Assembly: GCA_025464025.1 (NCBI GenBank)
Contig: JAODBP010000097.1
Location: 1 to 20,965, forward strand
Source of the DNA: Actinomycetes bacterium
GTDB taxonomy: Bacteria; Actinomycetota; Acidimicrobiia; Acidimicrobiales; CADCSY01
Direction: 5' to 3'
DNA length: 20,965 bases
The notes under the pieces are model-generated. The model was not told where the DNA came from. It made no database searches and was given only the letters and a program-made list of their open reading frames with translations. Made by a program: the position numbers and the translations under genes. This document shows, piece by piece, positions 1 through 6,057 of the stretch (positions are counted from its first letter, which is position 1; the number at the start of each line of letters is the position of its first letter).

Positions 1-831
1 CGTGCGCCGGCCGAGGAGCCGGTACGCCGACTGGATGAGCCGGGTCACCGCCCCCTCGCCCAGCTCGTAGGCGTCGAGCAGCTCGGTCCGCTCCTCGACG
101 GCGAGCTGCGCCGCCTCCGCCTCGAGCTGCACGCACATCGGCAGCACCTCGGTGGACCCCCCGAACGCCTCGCGCACCGGGGCGGCGATGGCGTCGGCGT
201 CGGCCAGCTGGTCCTCGCCCAGGTTGAGGACGACCAGCACCTTCTTGTTGGTGAGGAGGAACCACGGCCGGAGCGCCTCGCGGTGCTCCGCCGACATCGA
301 CGAGCGGTAGATCGGGGTGCCCTCCGAGAGCGTGGCCAGGGCGGCGTCGAGGGCGGCCACCTCGAGGGCGAGGGCGGGCGCCTTGTCGAGCTTGGTCTGC
401 TTGCGCAGCCGCTCGATCTTGCCCTCCACGCTCTGGAGGTCGGCCAGGGCCAGCTCGGTCTCGACCGTGGCCAGGTGCTCGAGCGGGTCGGTCGGCCCCA
501 TCACGTCGTCGTCGTGGAACGCCCGGAGGACGAACGTGATGGCGTCGACCTCGCGGATGTGGGCGAGGAACCGGTTGCCCAGGCCCTCGCCCTGGTGGGC
601 GCCGGCGACCAGGCCGGCGATGTCGACGAACTCGACGACGGCGTGGACGATCTTGGCGCTGCTGGTCAGCGCGGCCAGGTCGTCGAGCCGGTGGTCGGGC
701 ACCGGGACGATCGCCGTGTTGGGGTCGACCGTGGCGAAGGGGTAGGCGGCGGCGAGGGCCGAGCCCCCGATGGCGTTGAAGAGCGATGACTTCCCGGCGT
801 TGGGGAGGCCGACGAAGCCGATCCGTTCCAT
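1..831 (-). CDS. ychF: Redox-regulated ATPase YchF (Obg-like), 5' part
   Basis: This is the N-terminal 277 codons of a YchF/OLA1-type P-loop NTPase; the rest lies beyond the left edge. The protein begins MERIGFVGLPNAGKSS, the family's Walker A loop. It continues with a PFATVDPNTAIVPVPD switch region and with DIAGLVAGAHQGEGLGNRFL, the Walker B/G3 segment highly typical of YchF. A coiled-coil-like stretch (about residues 130-170) follows, as in the family. YchF proteins bind ATP better than GTP and associate with ribosomes; this is family knowledge. The ATG at 829-831 is directly preceded by the P-loop, so the start is well fixed. No Shine-Dalgarno is seen, but a TACCCT hexamer lies 7 bp upstream, suggesting a leaderless mRNA. 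The gene is divergent from the PHP protein at 858. Family assignment is very secure. Confidence 0.93.
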   Translation of the reverse strand, partial: MERIGFVGLPNAGKSSLFNAIGGSALAAAYPFATVDPNTAIVPVPDHRLDDLAALTSSAKIVHAVVEFVDIAGLVAGAHQGEGLGNRFLAHIREVDAITFVLRAFHDDDVMGPTDPLEHLATVETELALADLQSVEGKIERLRKQTKLDKAPALALEVAALDAALATLSEGTPIYRSSMSAEHREALRPWFLLTNKKVLVVLNLGEDQLADADAIAAPVREAFGGSTEVLPMCVQLEAEAAQLAVEERTELLDAYELGEGAVTRLIQSAYRLLGRRT

Positions 832-838
832 TCCGTGC

Positions 839-848
839 AGGGTAGACA
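839..848. promoter_or_regulatory. Overlapping divergent -10-like elements for ychF and the PHP gene
   Basis: The sequence AGGGTAGACA contains TAGACA on the + strand (9 bp before ATG 858) and TACCCT on the - strand (7 bp before the ychF ATG at 831). The two hexamers share the TA at 843-844. Only 26 bp separate the two start codons, so there is no room for conventional leaders, and both transcripts are predicted to be leaderless. This is inferred from position and pattern only. Confidence 0.5.
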
Positions 849-857
849 GGGCAGCGC

Positions 858-1862
858 ATGGAACCTGCCGCCGCCCTCGAACGCATCGGCTACCTGCTCG
901 ACCGGGCCCGCGAGAAGTCGTACCGCGTCCGCGCCTACCTGCGAGCGGCCGAGGTGGTGAAGGGCCTCTCGCCCGACGAGCTGGCCGCCCGGGTCGCCAA
1001 CGGCACCCTCACCGACCTCGAGGGCATCGGGCCCAAGACGGCCGCCGTCGTCGAGGAGGTGCTGGCCACCGGCACCACCGCCTACCTGGCCAAGCTCGAG
1101 GAGGAGACGGCCGTCCGCATCGGCGGGGGCGACGAGCTGCGCGCCGCGCTGAAGGGCGACTGCCACGTGCACTCCAACTGGAGCGACGGGGGCGCCGAGA
1201 TCGACGTGATGGCCCGGGCCGCCCGCGACCTCGGCCACGAGTACATGGTGCTCACCGACCACTCGCCCCGGCTCACCATCGCCAACGGCCTCGACCGAGA
1301 TCGGCTGCTCCGCCAGCTCGACGTCGTCGCCGCCGTCAACGCCGACCTCGCCCCGTTCCGCCTCCTCACCGGCATCGAGGTCGACATCCTCGAGGACGGC
1401 TCGCTCGACCAGGACGACGACATCCTCGAGCGGCTCGACGTGGTGGTGGCCAGCGTCCACTCGAAGCTGCGGATGGACGGCACCGAGATGACCCGGCGCA
1501 TGGCCACCGCGGTGGCCAACCCGCACGTCGACATCCTCGGCCACTGCACCGGGCGGATCGTCGTGGGCAAGGGCCGGCCGCCGTCGGACTTCGACGCCGA
1601 GCTGGTCTTCCACGCCTGCGAGCGGTTCGGCACCGCGGTGGAGATCAACAGCCGGCCCGAGCGGCTCGACCCACCCCGGCCCCTCCTCTCGATCGCCATC
1701 GAGATGGGCTGCCACTTCGCCATCGACACCGACGCCCACGCCCCGGGCCAGCTCGAGTGGCAGGCCTACGGCTGCGACCGGGCCGCCGAGTGCGAGGTGC
1801 CGGCCGAGCGGGTGATCAACACCTGGGGGGCCGATGAGCTCCTGGCCTGGACTTCGCGGTAG
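858..1862 (+). CDS. PHP-domain metal-dependent hydrolase with HhH motif (PolX-like, no polymerase domain)
   Basis: This is a 334-aa protein. Residues about 1-95 resemble the helical N-terminal part of family X DNA polymerases and include the helix-hairpin-helix LEGIGPKTAAVV (54-65). Residues 99-334 form a PHP domain of the kind at the C-terminus of bacterial PolX. Likely metal ligands are visible: HVH (103-105), D110, DH (134-135), E174 in GIEVDIL, H201 in ASVHS, H229 in ILGHC, and DTDAH (290-294). The polymerase palm with its catalytic aspartates is absent. Such PHP domains are phosphatases or nucleases in known relatives; the substrate here cannot be read from sequence. The ATG has no Shine-Dalgarno but a TAGACA hexamer 9 bp upstream. 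The stop codon TAG is also the first half of the predicted -10 of the bL37 gene. Confidence 0.85.
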   Translation: MEPAAALERIGYLLDRAREKSYRVRAYLRAAEVVKGLSPDELAARVANGTLTDLEGIGPKTAAVVEEVLATGTTAYLAKLEEETAVRIGGGDELRAALKGDCHVHSNWSDGGAEIDVMARAARDLGHEYMVLTDHSPRLTIANGLDRDRLLRQLDVVAAVNADLAPFRLLTGIEVDILEDGSLDQDDDILERLDVVVASVHSKLRMDGTEMTRRMATAVANPHVDILGHCTGRIVVGKGRPPSDFDAELVFHACERFGTAVEINSRPERLDPPRPLLSIAIEMGCHFAIDTDAHAPGQLEWQAYGCDRAAECEVPAERVINTWGADELLAWTSR

Positions 1863-1865
1863 CCT
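1860..1865 (+). promoter_or_regulatory. -10-like element of the bL37 gene
   Basis: TAGCCT ends 9 bp before ATG 1875. Its TAG is the stop codon of the preceding PHP gene. No Shine-Dalgarno lies between it and the ATG, so a leaderless transcript is predicted. Confidence 0.45.
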
Positions 1866-1874
1866 CTTCTCCCT

Positions 1875-1958
1875 ATGTCGAAGAAGACCACGAAGCGCAA
1901 GCTCAAGGCCCGCAAGTGCAAGGCCAACCACGGCTCCAAGCCGAACGCTGGTCGCTAG
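1875..1958 (+). CDS. Small ribosomal protein bL37 candidate (27 aa)
   Basis: The frame encodes 27 residues, beginning MSKKTTKRKLKARKCK and ending ANHGSKPNAGR. Eleven are Lys or Arg. The basic N-terminal run followed by KANHG-x-KPN closely matches what I recall of bL37, a tiny large-subunit protein first seen in mycobacterial ribosome structures and widespread in Actinobacteria. It would bind rRNA in the 50S subunit. It stands alone between the PHP gene and the topoisomerase gene and is followed by a stem-loop at 2003-2029. A TAGCCT hexamer sits 9 bp upstream of the ATG and there is no Shine-Dalgarno. It is short enough to be skipped by most gene callers. The assignment is from recalled family sequence, not a search. 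Confidence 0.75.
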   Translation: MSKKTTKRKLKARKCKANHGSKPNAGR

Positions 1959-2002
1959 CACCTGCTCGCTGAGCTGACGCTCATCGACAACCAGCTCTGA
2001 CG

Positions 2003-2029
2003 ACGACCCGGGCCCCTGGCTCGGGTCGT
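2003..2029 (+). terminator. Stem-loop downstream of bL37
   Basis: ACGACCCG (2003-2010) pairs perfectly with CGGGTCGT (2022-2029) around an 11-nt loop. No U-tract of note follows, as is common in high-GC actinobacteria. A weaker inverted repeat, GAGCTG/CAGCTC at 1971-1976 and 1992-1997, precedes it. The hairpin separates bL37 from the topoisomerase promoter. Confidence 0.55.
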
Positions 2030-2045
2030 TGCGCGTCATGAGGGG

Positions 2046-2051
2046 TAGAGG
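2046..2051 (+). promoter_or_regulatory. -10-like element of the topoisomerase IB gene
   Basis: TAGAGG lies 9 bp before ATG 2061. It matches the TA but not the final T of TANNNT, so it is one of the weaker members of the set. Confidence 0.3.
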
Positions 2052-2060
2052 GCTCGGCAC

Positions 2061-3089
2061 ATGGCCGCCCTGTACGAGGTCCTCTGCCACGCCGACGACG
2101 CCGACCTCTTCTACGTGGTCGACGACCGTCCCGGCATCACCCGCCGGAGGCGGGGCCGCGGCTTCTCGTACCACCATCCCGACGGCACCGCCGTCGACGC
2201 CGAGGACAAGGCCCGCATCGGTGAGCTGGTGATCCCACCGGCGTGGACCGACGTGTGGATCTGCCCGCTGCCCGACGGCCACATCCAGGCCACCGGCCGC
2301 GACGCGAAGGGTCGCAAGCAGTACCGCTACCACGATCGGTGGCGGGAGGTCCGGGACGCCGACAAGTACGAGCGGCTGGCCGACTTCGCCGCCGGCCTCC
2401 CCGACCTCCGGGCCACCGTCGACGACCACCTGGGCCGGCGGGGCCTCCCCCAGGAGAAGGTGCTGGCCGCCGTCGTGCGGCTGCTCGACGAGACGCTCAT
2501 CCGCATCGGCAACGACGAGTACGCCGAGACCAACGAGTCGTTCGGCCTCACCACCATCGAGTGCGACCACGTCGACGTCGAGGGCACCACGATCACCTTC
2601 GAGTTCCGGGGCAAGAGCGGCGTCGAGCAGGCGGTGTCGCTGCGCGACCGCCGGCTGGCCTCGATCGTGCAGGCGTGCCAGGACCTGCCCGGCGAGGACC
2701 TCTTCGGCTACCTCGACGCCGACGGGAAGGCCGTCGACGTCACGTCGACCATGGTCAACGACTACCTCCGCGCCACCACCGGCTCCGACGTGACGGCCAA
2801 GCACTTCCGCACGTGGGGCGGCACGGTGACCGCGGCCGAGCTGCTGGCCCCGCTGCCGGTGCCCGAGACCGAGACCGAGGCCAAGTCGAACGAGCTCGCC
2901 GCGCTCGACATGGCCGCCGATCGGCTCGGCAACACCCGGACGGTCTGCCGCAACTGCTACGTCCACCCCCACGTCGGGACGGCCTACCGGGAGGGCGACC
3001 TCCAGGAGGCGTGGAAGCGGGCCCGGTCCTCGGCCCGCTTCAGCCGGACCGAGCGGGCCGTGCTCACGGTCCTGGAGCAGCGCACCTAG
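2061..3089 (+). CDS. DNA topoisomerase IB (bacterial/poxvirus type)
   Basis: This 342-aa enzyme relaxes supercoils by nicking and resealing one DNA strand through a 3'-phosphotyrosine intermediate. The catalytic set of the family is present with the right spacing: R148 in TLIRIGNDEY, K185 in FRGKSG (37 residues later, as in vaccinia topoisomerase), R250 in KHFRTWGG, N291 in LGNT and the nucleophile Y300 in RNCYVHP. An Asn nine residues before the Tyr matches the Deinococcus-type bacterial enzyme, in place of the His of poxviruses. The N-terminal DNA-clamp domain (about 20-110) includes the basic GRGFSYHHPDG and the IPPAWTDVWICP segment. Length is normal for the family and the gene looks intact. 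The flanking bL37 and unknown 200-aa genes give no pathway hint. Confidence 0.95.
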   Translation: MAALYEVLCHADDADLFYVVDDRPGITRRRRGRGFSYHHPDGTAVDAEDKARIGELVIPPAWTDVWICPLPDGHIQATGRDAKGRKQYRYHDRWREVRDADKYERLADFAAGLPDLRATVDDHLGRRGLPQEKVLAAVVRLLDETLIRIGNDEYAETNESFGLTTIECDHVDVEGTTITFEFRGKSGVEQAVSLRDRRLASIVQACQDLPGEDLFGYLDADGKAVDVTSTMVNDYLRATTGSDVTAKHFRTWGGTVTAAELLAPLPVPETETEAKSNELAALDMAADRLGNTRTVCRNCYVHPHVGTAYREGDLQEAWKRARSSARFSRTERAVLTVLEQRT

Positions 3090-3092
3090 CGA

Positions 3093-3098
3093 TACCCT
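3093..3098 (+). promoter_or_regulatory. -10-like element of the unknown gene at 3109
   Basis: TACCCT is a full TANNNT match 10 bp before ATG 3109, just after the topoisomerase stop codon. No Shine-Dalgarno is present in between. A leaderless transcript separate from the topoisomerase gene is predicted. Confidence 0.4.
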
Positions 3099-3108
3099 CC
3101 CGTCAGCC

Positions 3109-3711
3109 ATGCTCGACCACGTCTTCACCGACGCAATAGGTGCCCTCCGCGATGCCATGGAGAACGCCCTCCTCGAGCGCCAGGCGTTCGAGGAGCGCTT
3201 CCAGGTCGACGTGCTCCTCGGTGACGTGACCTGGGAGACGAGCTACGGCCTCCCCGGCGAGGGCTCGCCGCCCCGCGTGCGCGCCGACATCACGGCCGAC
3301 TGGCCCACCTGGTCGCAGACCGCCTACCGCAACTGGTACATCGGCGAGCCGACCGACGAGCCGCCCGAGATCCTCGTCGAGGTGACGTTCCGGGTGCAGC
3401 GCCTGGTCGAGCGGCCCGAGCCCGAACGGGTCCTGGCCGTCCTCCCCGAGTCGAGCCCGCTGATCGGCAACGAGATGCTCGAGCGGTCGGAGCCGACGGT
3501 CGAGCAGCTCTACGGCCCCGACCTCCAGAGCGGCGAGTTCGCCATCGAGCTCTCCTACGAGGGCACCATCCCGCTCGAGGAGGGCGTGCTCGCCGACGGC
3601 AGCGCACTCGACGAGCAGTTCAAGGGCATCGGCGGCTGGGTCGCCTCCACCCTCGTGCGCCTCGGCGACCTGAAGTTCGCCTTCCTCCCGCCTGACCCCG
3701 ACGAGGGCTGA
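3109..3711 (+). CDS. Protein of unknown function, 200 aa
   Basis: I do not recognise this protein. It is acidic and soluble-looking, with no signal peptide, membrane segment or cysteine. The N-terminal 35 residues are probably helical (MLDHVFTDAIGALRDAMENAL). The middle is rich in beta-strand-like alternation and aromatics (WPTWSQTAYRNWYIG, about residues 65-80; EILVEVTFRVQRL, about 87-99). The C-terminus ends with LVRLGDLKFAFLPPDPDEG. Codon use matches the neighbours and no frameshift is visible, so I take it as a real gene. It starts 19 bp after the topoisomerase stop, with its own TACCCT hexamer, and is closed by a hairpin shared with the convergent surface-protein gene. Any functional link with the topoisomerase is only suggested by adjacency. 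Confidence 0.75.
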   Translation: MLDHVFTDAIGALRDAMENALLERQAFEERFQVDVLLGDVTWETSYGLPGEGSPPRVRADITADWPTWSQTAYRNWYIGEPTDEPPEILVEVTFRVQRLVERPEPERVLAVLPESSPLIGNEMLERSEPTVEQLYGPDLQSGEFAIELSYEGTIPLEEGVLADGSALDEQFKGIGGWVASTLVRLGDLKFAFLPPDPDEG

Positions 3712-3724
3712 GGCCGGGCGCGAA

Positions 3725-3754
3725 CCGGCGGCGGACCCGAAGGCCCGCCGCCGG
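3725..3754. terminator. Bidirectional stem-loop between convergent genes
   Basis: CCGGCGGCGG (3725-3734) pairs perfectly with CCGCCGCCGG (3745-3754) around a 10-nt loop. It lies between the convergent unknown gene and surface-protein gene and probably terminates both. No U-tract is seen. Confidence 0.7.
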
Positions 3755-3780
3755 CAGCGACGATCGAGGTGCCGGTTGGA

Positions 3781-4860
3781 TCAGGCGCTGCGCTTGCGGT
3801 CGGCCCGCAGGAGGAACCAGCCCACGGCGATCGTGAGCAGGGCGACCCCCAGCAGGGTGAACAGGTTCATGCCGGTGAAGGCCAGAGCGCCACTGGCGGC
3901 GGCGGCGAGGACGTTGCCGCCGGAGCGGGTGGCGACGGCCGGGGTGACCTTGGCCGGGACGGCGGGGGCGACGGCCTCGGCGGCCAGGACCTCGCCGGGG
4001 ATGGTGGGCGACTCGACCGAGGCCGGGGCGGCGACGGCGCTGTTGCTCAGGACCTCACCGGGGACGGCGGGCGCCGGCGTGGCCGGCGTGGCGGCGGCCG
4101 ACGCGGCCGGCGTGGCCACGGTCGGGACCGTGACCGGCGTCGCCGGCGTCACGGTCTCGGTCTTGGGGCTGTCGGCCTTGTGCTGGTCGGTCCGGACGGC
4201 GCGCTGGTCGCGCTCGTCGTTGCGGCGATCGCAGGTGGTCGAGCCGTGCTCGGCCTTGGCGTGCTCGGCCTTGGCCGGCTTGGCGTGCTCGCTCTCCTCG
4301 GCCTTGGCCGGCTTGGCGTGCTCGCTCTTCTCGACCTTGGCCGCCTTGGCCGGCTTCACCGTGGTGGTGGTGGCATGGCTGCAGGTGCAGTCCTTGGAGG
4401 ACTCGGCCTTGGCCGGCTTGGACGTCTCGGCCTTCTGGTGGGCCTTGCCCCCGCAGTTGCCGTTGTTGTCGTCCTCGAAGTCGTCGTCGTTGCCGCAGCC
4501 GTTGTTGCCGTCCTGGTCGGCCTTGTCGTAGCCACCAGTGCCGTTCGGCTTGTCGGCGCCGCCGTTCGTCATGCCGTCGGGATCGGATCCCGACCGGCCC
4601 TGCGTGCCCGACCCGCCCTTCTCGACCGAGCGGTCCTTGCCCGACGGGTGACGGTTGTCGCCGGCGTCGGCGACGTTGTTCGGCGTGCCGCCATCGTTGG
4701 TGTCGTTGTCCTCGGTCCAGGTCGAGCGGCTGTCGGACTTGGCGCCGTGGTCGCCCGTGGCGAACGCCGTGCCGGTGAAGCTCGCTCCGACCAGGGCGAG
4801 GGCCCCCACTGCGGTGAGGGACGCCTTCAGGAGGTTCGTGGTTCGAGGGGTGCGCTGCAT
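3781..4860 (-). CDS. Secreted surface protein with LAFTG sorting signal and Lys/Ala/Glu repeats
   Basis: The predicted protein has 359 aa. Residues 1-34 are a signal peptide (basic TPRTTNLLK, hydrophobic core, cleavage likely after AFA). The mature region is low complexity. A D/N/G-rich part holds two cysteines (GCGNDDDFEDDNNGNC). Then comes a K/A/E/H-rich part with SEHAKPAKAE repeats and three more cysteines, then a P/A/V/T-rich stalk. The C-terminus carries LAFTG (326-330), a 21-residue hydrophobic segment and a basic tail, the layout of a sortase substrate; LAxTG is the form used by class E sortases. No sortase gene is in the window. I chose the ATG at 4858-4860 because GGAGAG (Shine-Dalgarno) lies 4 nt upstream; an in-frame ATG at 4887 would add nine residues before the signal peptide. 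The function of the mature part is unknown. Confidence 0.8.
   Translation of the reverse strand: MQRTPRTTNLLKASLTAVGALALVGASFTGTAFATGDHGAKSDSRSTWTEDNDTNDGGTPNNVADAGDNRHPSGKDRSVEKGGSGTQGRSGSDPDGMTNGGADKPNGTGGYDKADQDGNNGCGNDDDFEDDNNGNCGGKAHQKAETSKPAKAESSKDCTCSHATTTTVKPAKAAKVEKSEHAKPAKAEESEHAKPAKAEHAKAEHGSTTCDRRNDERDQRAVRTDQHKADSPKTETVTPATPVTVPTVATPAASAAATPATPAPAVPGEVLSNSAVAAPASVESPTIPGEVLAAEAVAPAVPAKVTPAVATRSGGNVLAAAASGALAFTGMNLFTLLGVALLTIAVGWFLLRADRKRSA
4266..4328. repeat. Two copies of a 30-bp direct repeat inside the surface-protein gene
   Basis: The 30-bp stretch at 4266-4295 is repeated at 4299-4328 (period 33 bp, 11 codons). On the coding strand it encodes SEHAKPAKAE. Degenerate KPAKAE units flank it, so the region probably grew by tandem duplication and may vary in copy number between strains. 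Confidence 0.8.
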
Positions 4861-5022
4861 CGGTCTCTCCGGTTCCGCCATGTCCATGGATGAGGTCCGT
4901 GGAACGGGGAACTAGTTACCTCTGACCACCCGATCCGTAGTCGCAGATCCGCCGTCTGTCACGGAACCGTCATGAAAACTCGGGTCAAACCCCTTGGAAC
5001 CGGAAGAACCAGACGGGGGAAA
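4861..5022 (-). promoter_or_regulatory. Upstream region of the surface-protein gene, with RBS and an inverted repeat
   Basis: This 162-bp gap precedes the surface-protein gene and is less GC-rich than its surroundings. GGAGAG (4865-4870, minus strand) is a good Shine-Dalgarno for ATG 4860, so unlike many genes here this one has a 5' leader. An imperfect inverted repeat centred on GGAACC (TCACGG-AA-CCGTCA, about 4958-4971) could be an operator. GTTAC at 4915-4919, four bases before GAC, resembles half of an MtrA-type site, but the second half does not fit. I cannot assign a convincing -35/-10 pair, and I see no terminator hairpin for the kinase gene. Confidence 0.35.
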
Positions 5023-6012
5023 CTAGCCCAGGAGGGGGGCAGCGAGGCCGGCGAGGACCGTCTCGGGCCGGGCACCGACGTGGCTGATCACCTCGGCAGC
5101 GGCGACGGCGCCGAGCTTCCCGCACGTCTCCGGGTCGATGTCGCGGGTCAGCCCGTAGAGGAAGCCGGCGGCGAACAGGTCGCCGGCGCCGGTCGTGTCG
5201 ACCACCCGGCCGACGGGGACGGCGGCGATCGGGAACCGCCGCCCGTTCGACGACACCAGGGCGCCCTCGGCACCCCGGGTCACGGCGACCACGTGGCAGT
5301 GGCGCTCGGCCTCGGCCAGCGCGGCCTCCAGGTCGTCGGTCTCGTAGAGGAGGCGGAGCTCGTCGTCGTTGCCGAACAGGACGTCGACGGTGTCGGTGAC
5401 CAGCTCGCGGAACGCCTCGAGGTAACGCTCGACGCAGATCGAGTCGGAGAGCGTGAGCGACACCAGGCGTCCGGCGTCGTGCGCGGCGGCGGCCGCCTTC
5501 CGGAACGCCTCGCCGGCCGCCTCGCGGTCGAAGAGGTAGCCCTCCAGGTAGGTGACCTGGGCGCGGGCCACGAAGGCGGGGTCGACGTCGTCGGGGTGGA
5601 GCTCGCTCGCCGCGCCGAGGTAGGTGTTCATCGTGCGCTCCCCGTCGGGGGTCACGATGATGAGGCTGCGACCGGTGGGCTGGCCCAGCGTGGCCGCGAC
5701 CGAGGGGAACTCGACGCCCACGGCCCGGATGTCGTGGCCGAAGACCGTGCCGAGCTGGTCGTCGCGCACCCGGCCGATGAAGCCGCCCGCGCCCCCGAGC
5801 GAGGCCAGGCCGGCCATGGTGTTGGCCGCCGAGCCACCGGACATCTCGATGCCGGGGCCCATGGCGCCGTAGAGGTGCTCGGCCCGCTCGGTGTCGATGA
5901 GGGTCATCGCCCCCTTCGCCAGGTCGTGGGCGCCGATGAAGGCGTCCTGCTCCAGGGAGATCACGTCGACGAGCGCGTTGCCGACGCCGACGACGTCCAA
6001 AGGGGTGCCCAC
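5023..6012 (-). CDS. PfkB-family carbohydrate/nucleoside kinase (adenosine-kinase-like)
   Basis: This is a 329-aa ribokinase-fold enzyme that would phosphorylate a sugar or nucleoside with ATP. PfkB signature 1 is GGSAANTMAGLASLG (59-73). Signature 2 is DTTGAGDLFAAGF (272-284), with the anion-hole GAGD and catalytic base D278. The opening VVGVGNALVDV and the internal LFGNDDELRLLYE are most like bacterial adenosine kinase-type members; substrate cannot be fixed by reading alone. Two starts are possible. GTG at 6012 has a TACGTT hexamer exactly 9 bp upstream, and the conserved fold begins five residues later. GTG at 6036 adds eight residues and has GAGG 9 nt upstream. I prefer 6012. The gene is divergent from pepN. 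Confidence 0.88.
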   Translation of the reverse strand: MGTPLDVVGVGNALVDVISLEQDAFIGAHDLAKGAMTLIDTERAEHLYGAMGPGIEMSGGSAANTMAGLASLGGAGGFIGRVRDDQLGTVFGHDIRAVGVEFPSVAATLGQPTGRSLIIVTPDGERTMNTYLGAASELHPDDVDPAFVARAQVTYLEGYLFDREAAGEAFRKAAAAAHDAGRLVSLTLSDSICVERYLEAFRELVTDTVDVLFGNDDELRLLYETDDLEAALAEAERHCHVVAVTRGAEGALVSSNGRRFPIAAVPVGRVVDTTGAGDLFAAGFLYGLTRDIDPETCGKLGAVAAAEVISHVGARPETVLAGLAAPLLG

Positions 6013-6021
6013 GGGCAGGGA

Positions 6022-6027
6022 AACGTA
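6022..6027 (-). promoter_or_regulatory. -10-like element of the PfkB kinase gene
   Basis: On the minus strand TACGTT (a full TANNNT match) ends 9 bp before GTG 6012. If used, it makes the kinase mRNA leaderless and rules out the upstream GTG at 6036 as start. Confidence 0.4.
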
Positions 6028-6042
6028 CAGGGTCACCCCCGG

Positions 6043-6048
6043 TAGCCT
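6043..6048 (+). promoter_or_regulatory. -10-like element of pepN
   Basis: TAGCCT ends 9 bp before ATG 6058, preceded by CGG just as at the bL37 gene. There is no Shine-Dalgarno in the 9-bp gap, so a leaderless transcript is predicted. Confidence 0.45.
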
Positions 6049-6057
6049 CACTTCTCG

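Noticed and set aside
666..3158. Very long minus-strand open frame opposite the PHP and topoisomerase genes
   Set aside because: It is the antisense shadow of two motif-rich genes; the translation is a Val/Gly/Arg/Asp-rich pseudo-sequence with no family features. Long open antisense frames are expected at this GC content.
4266..4328. Direct repeats considered as a CRISPR or mobile-element trace
   Set aside because: The period is a whole number of codons (11) and encodes a repeated SEHAKPAKAE unit; there are no unique spacers.
4888..5022. Possible riboswitch (such as c-di-AMP type) before the surface-protein gene
   Set aside because: I could find only one imperfect inverted repeat and no recognisable consensus core or expression-platform hairpin.
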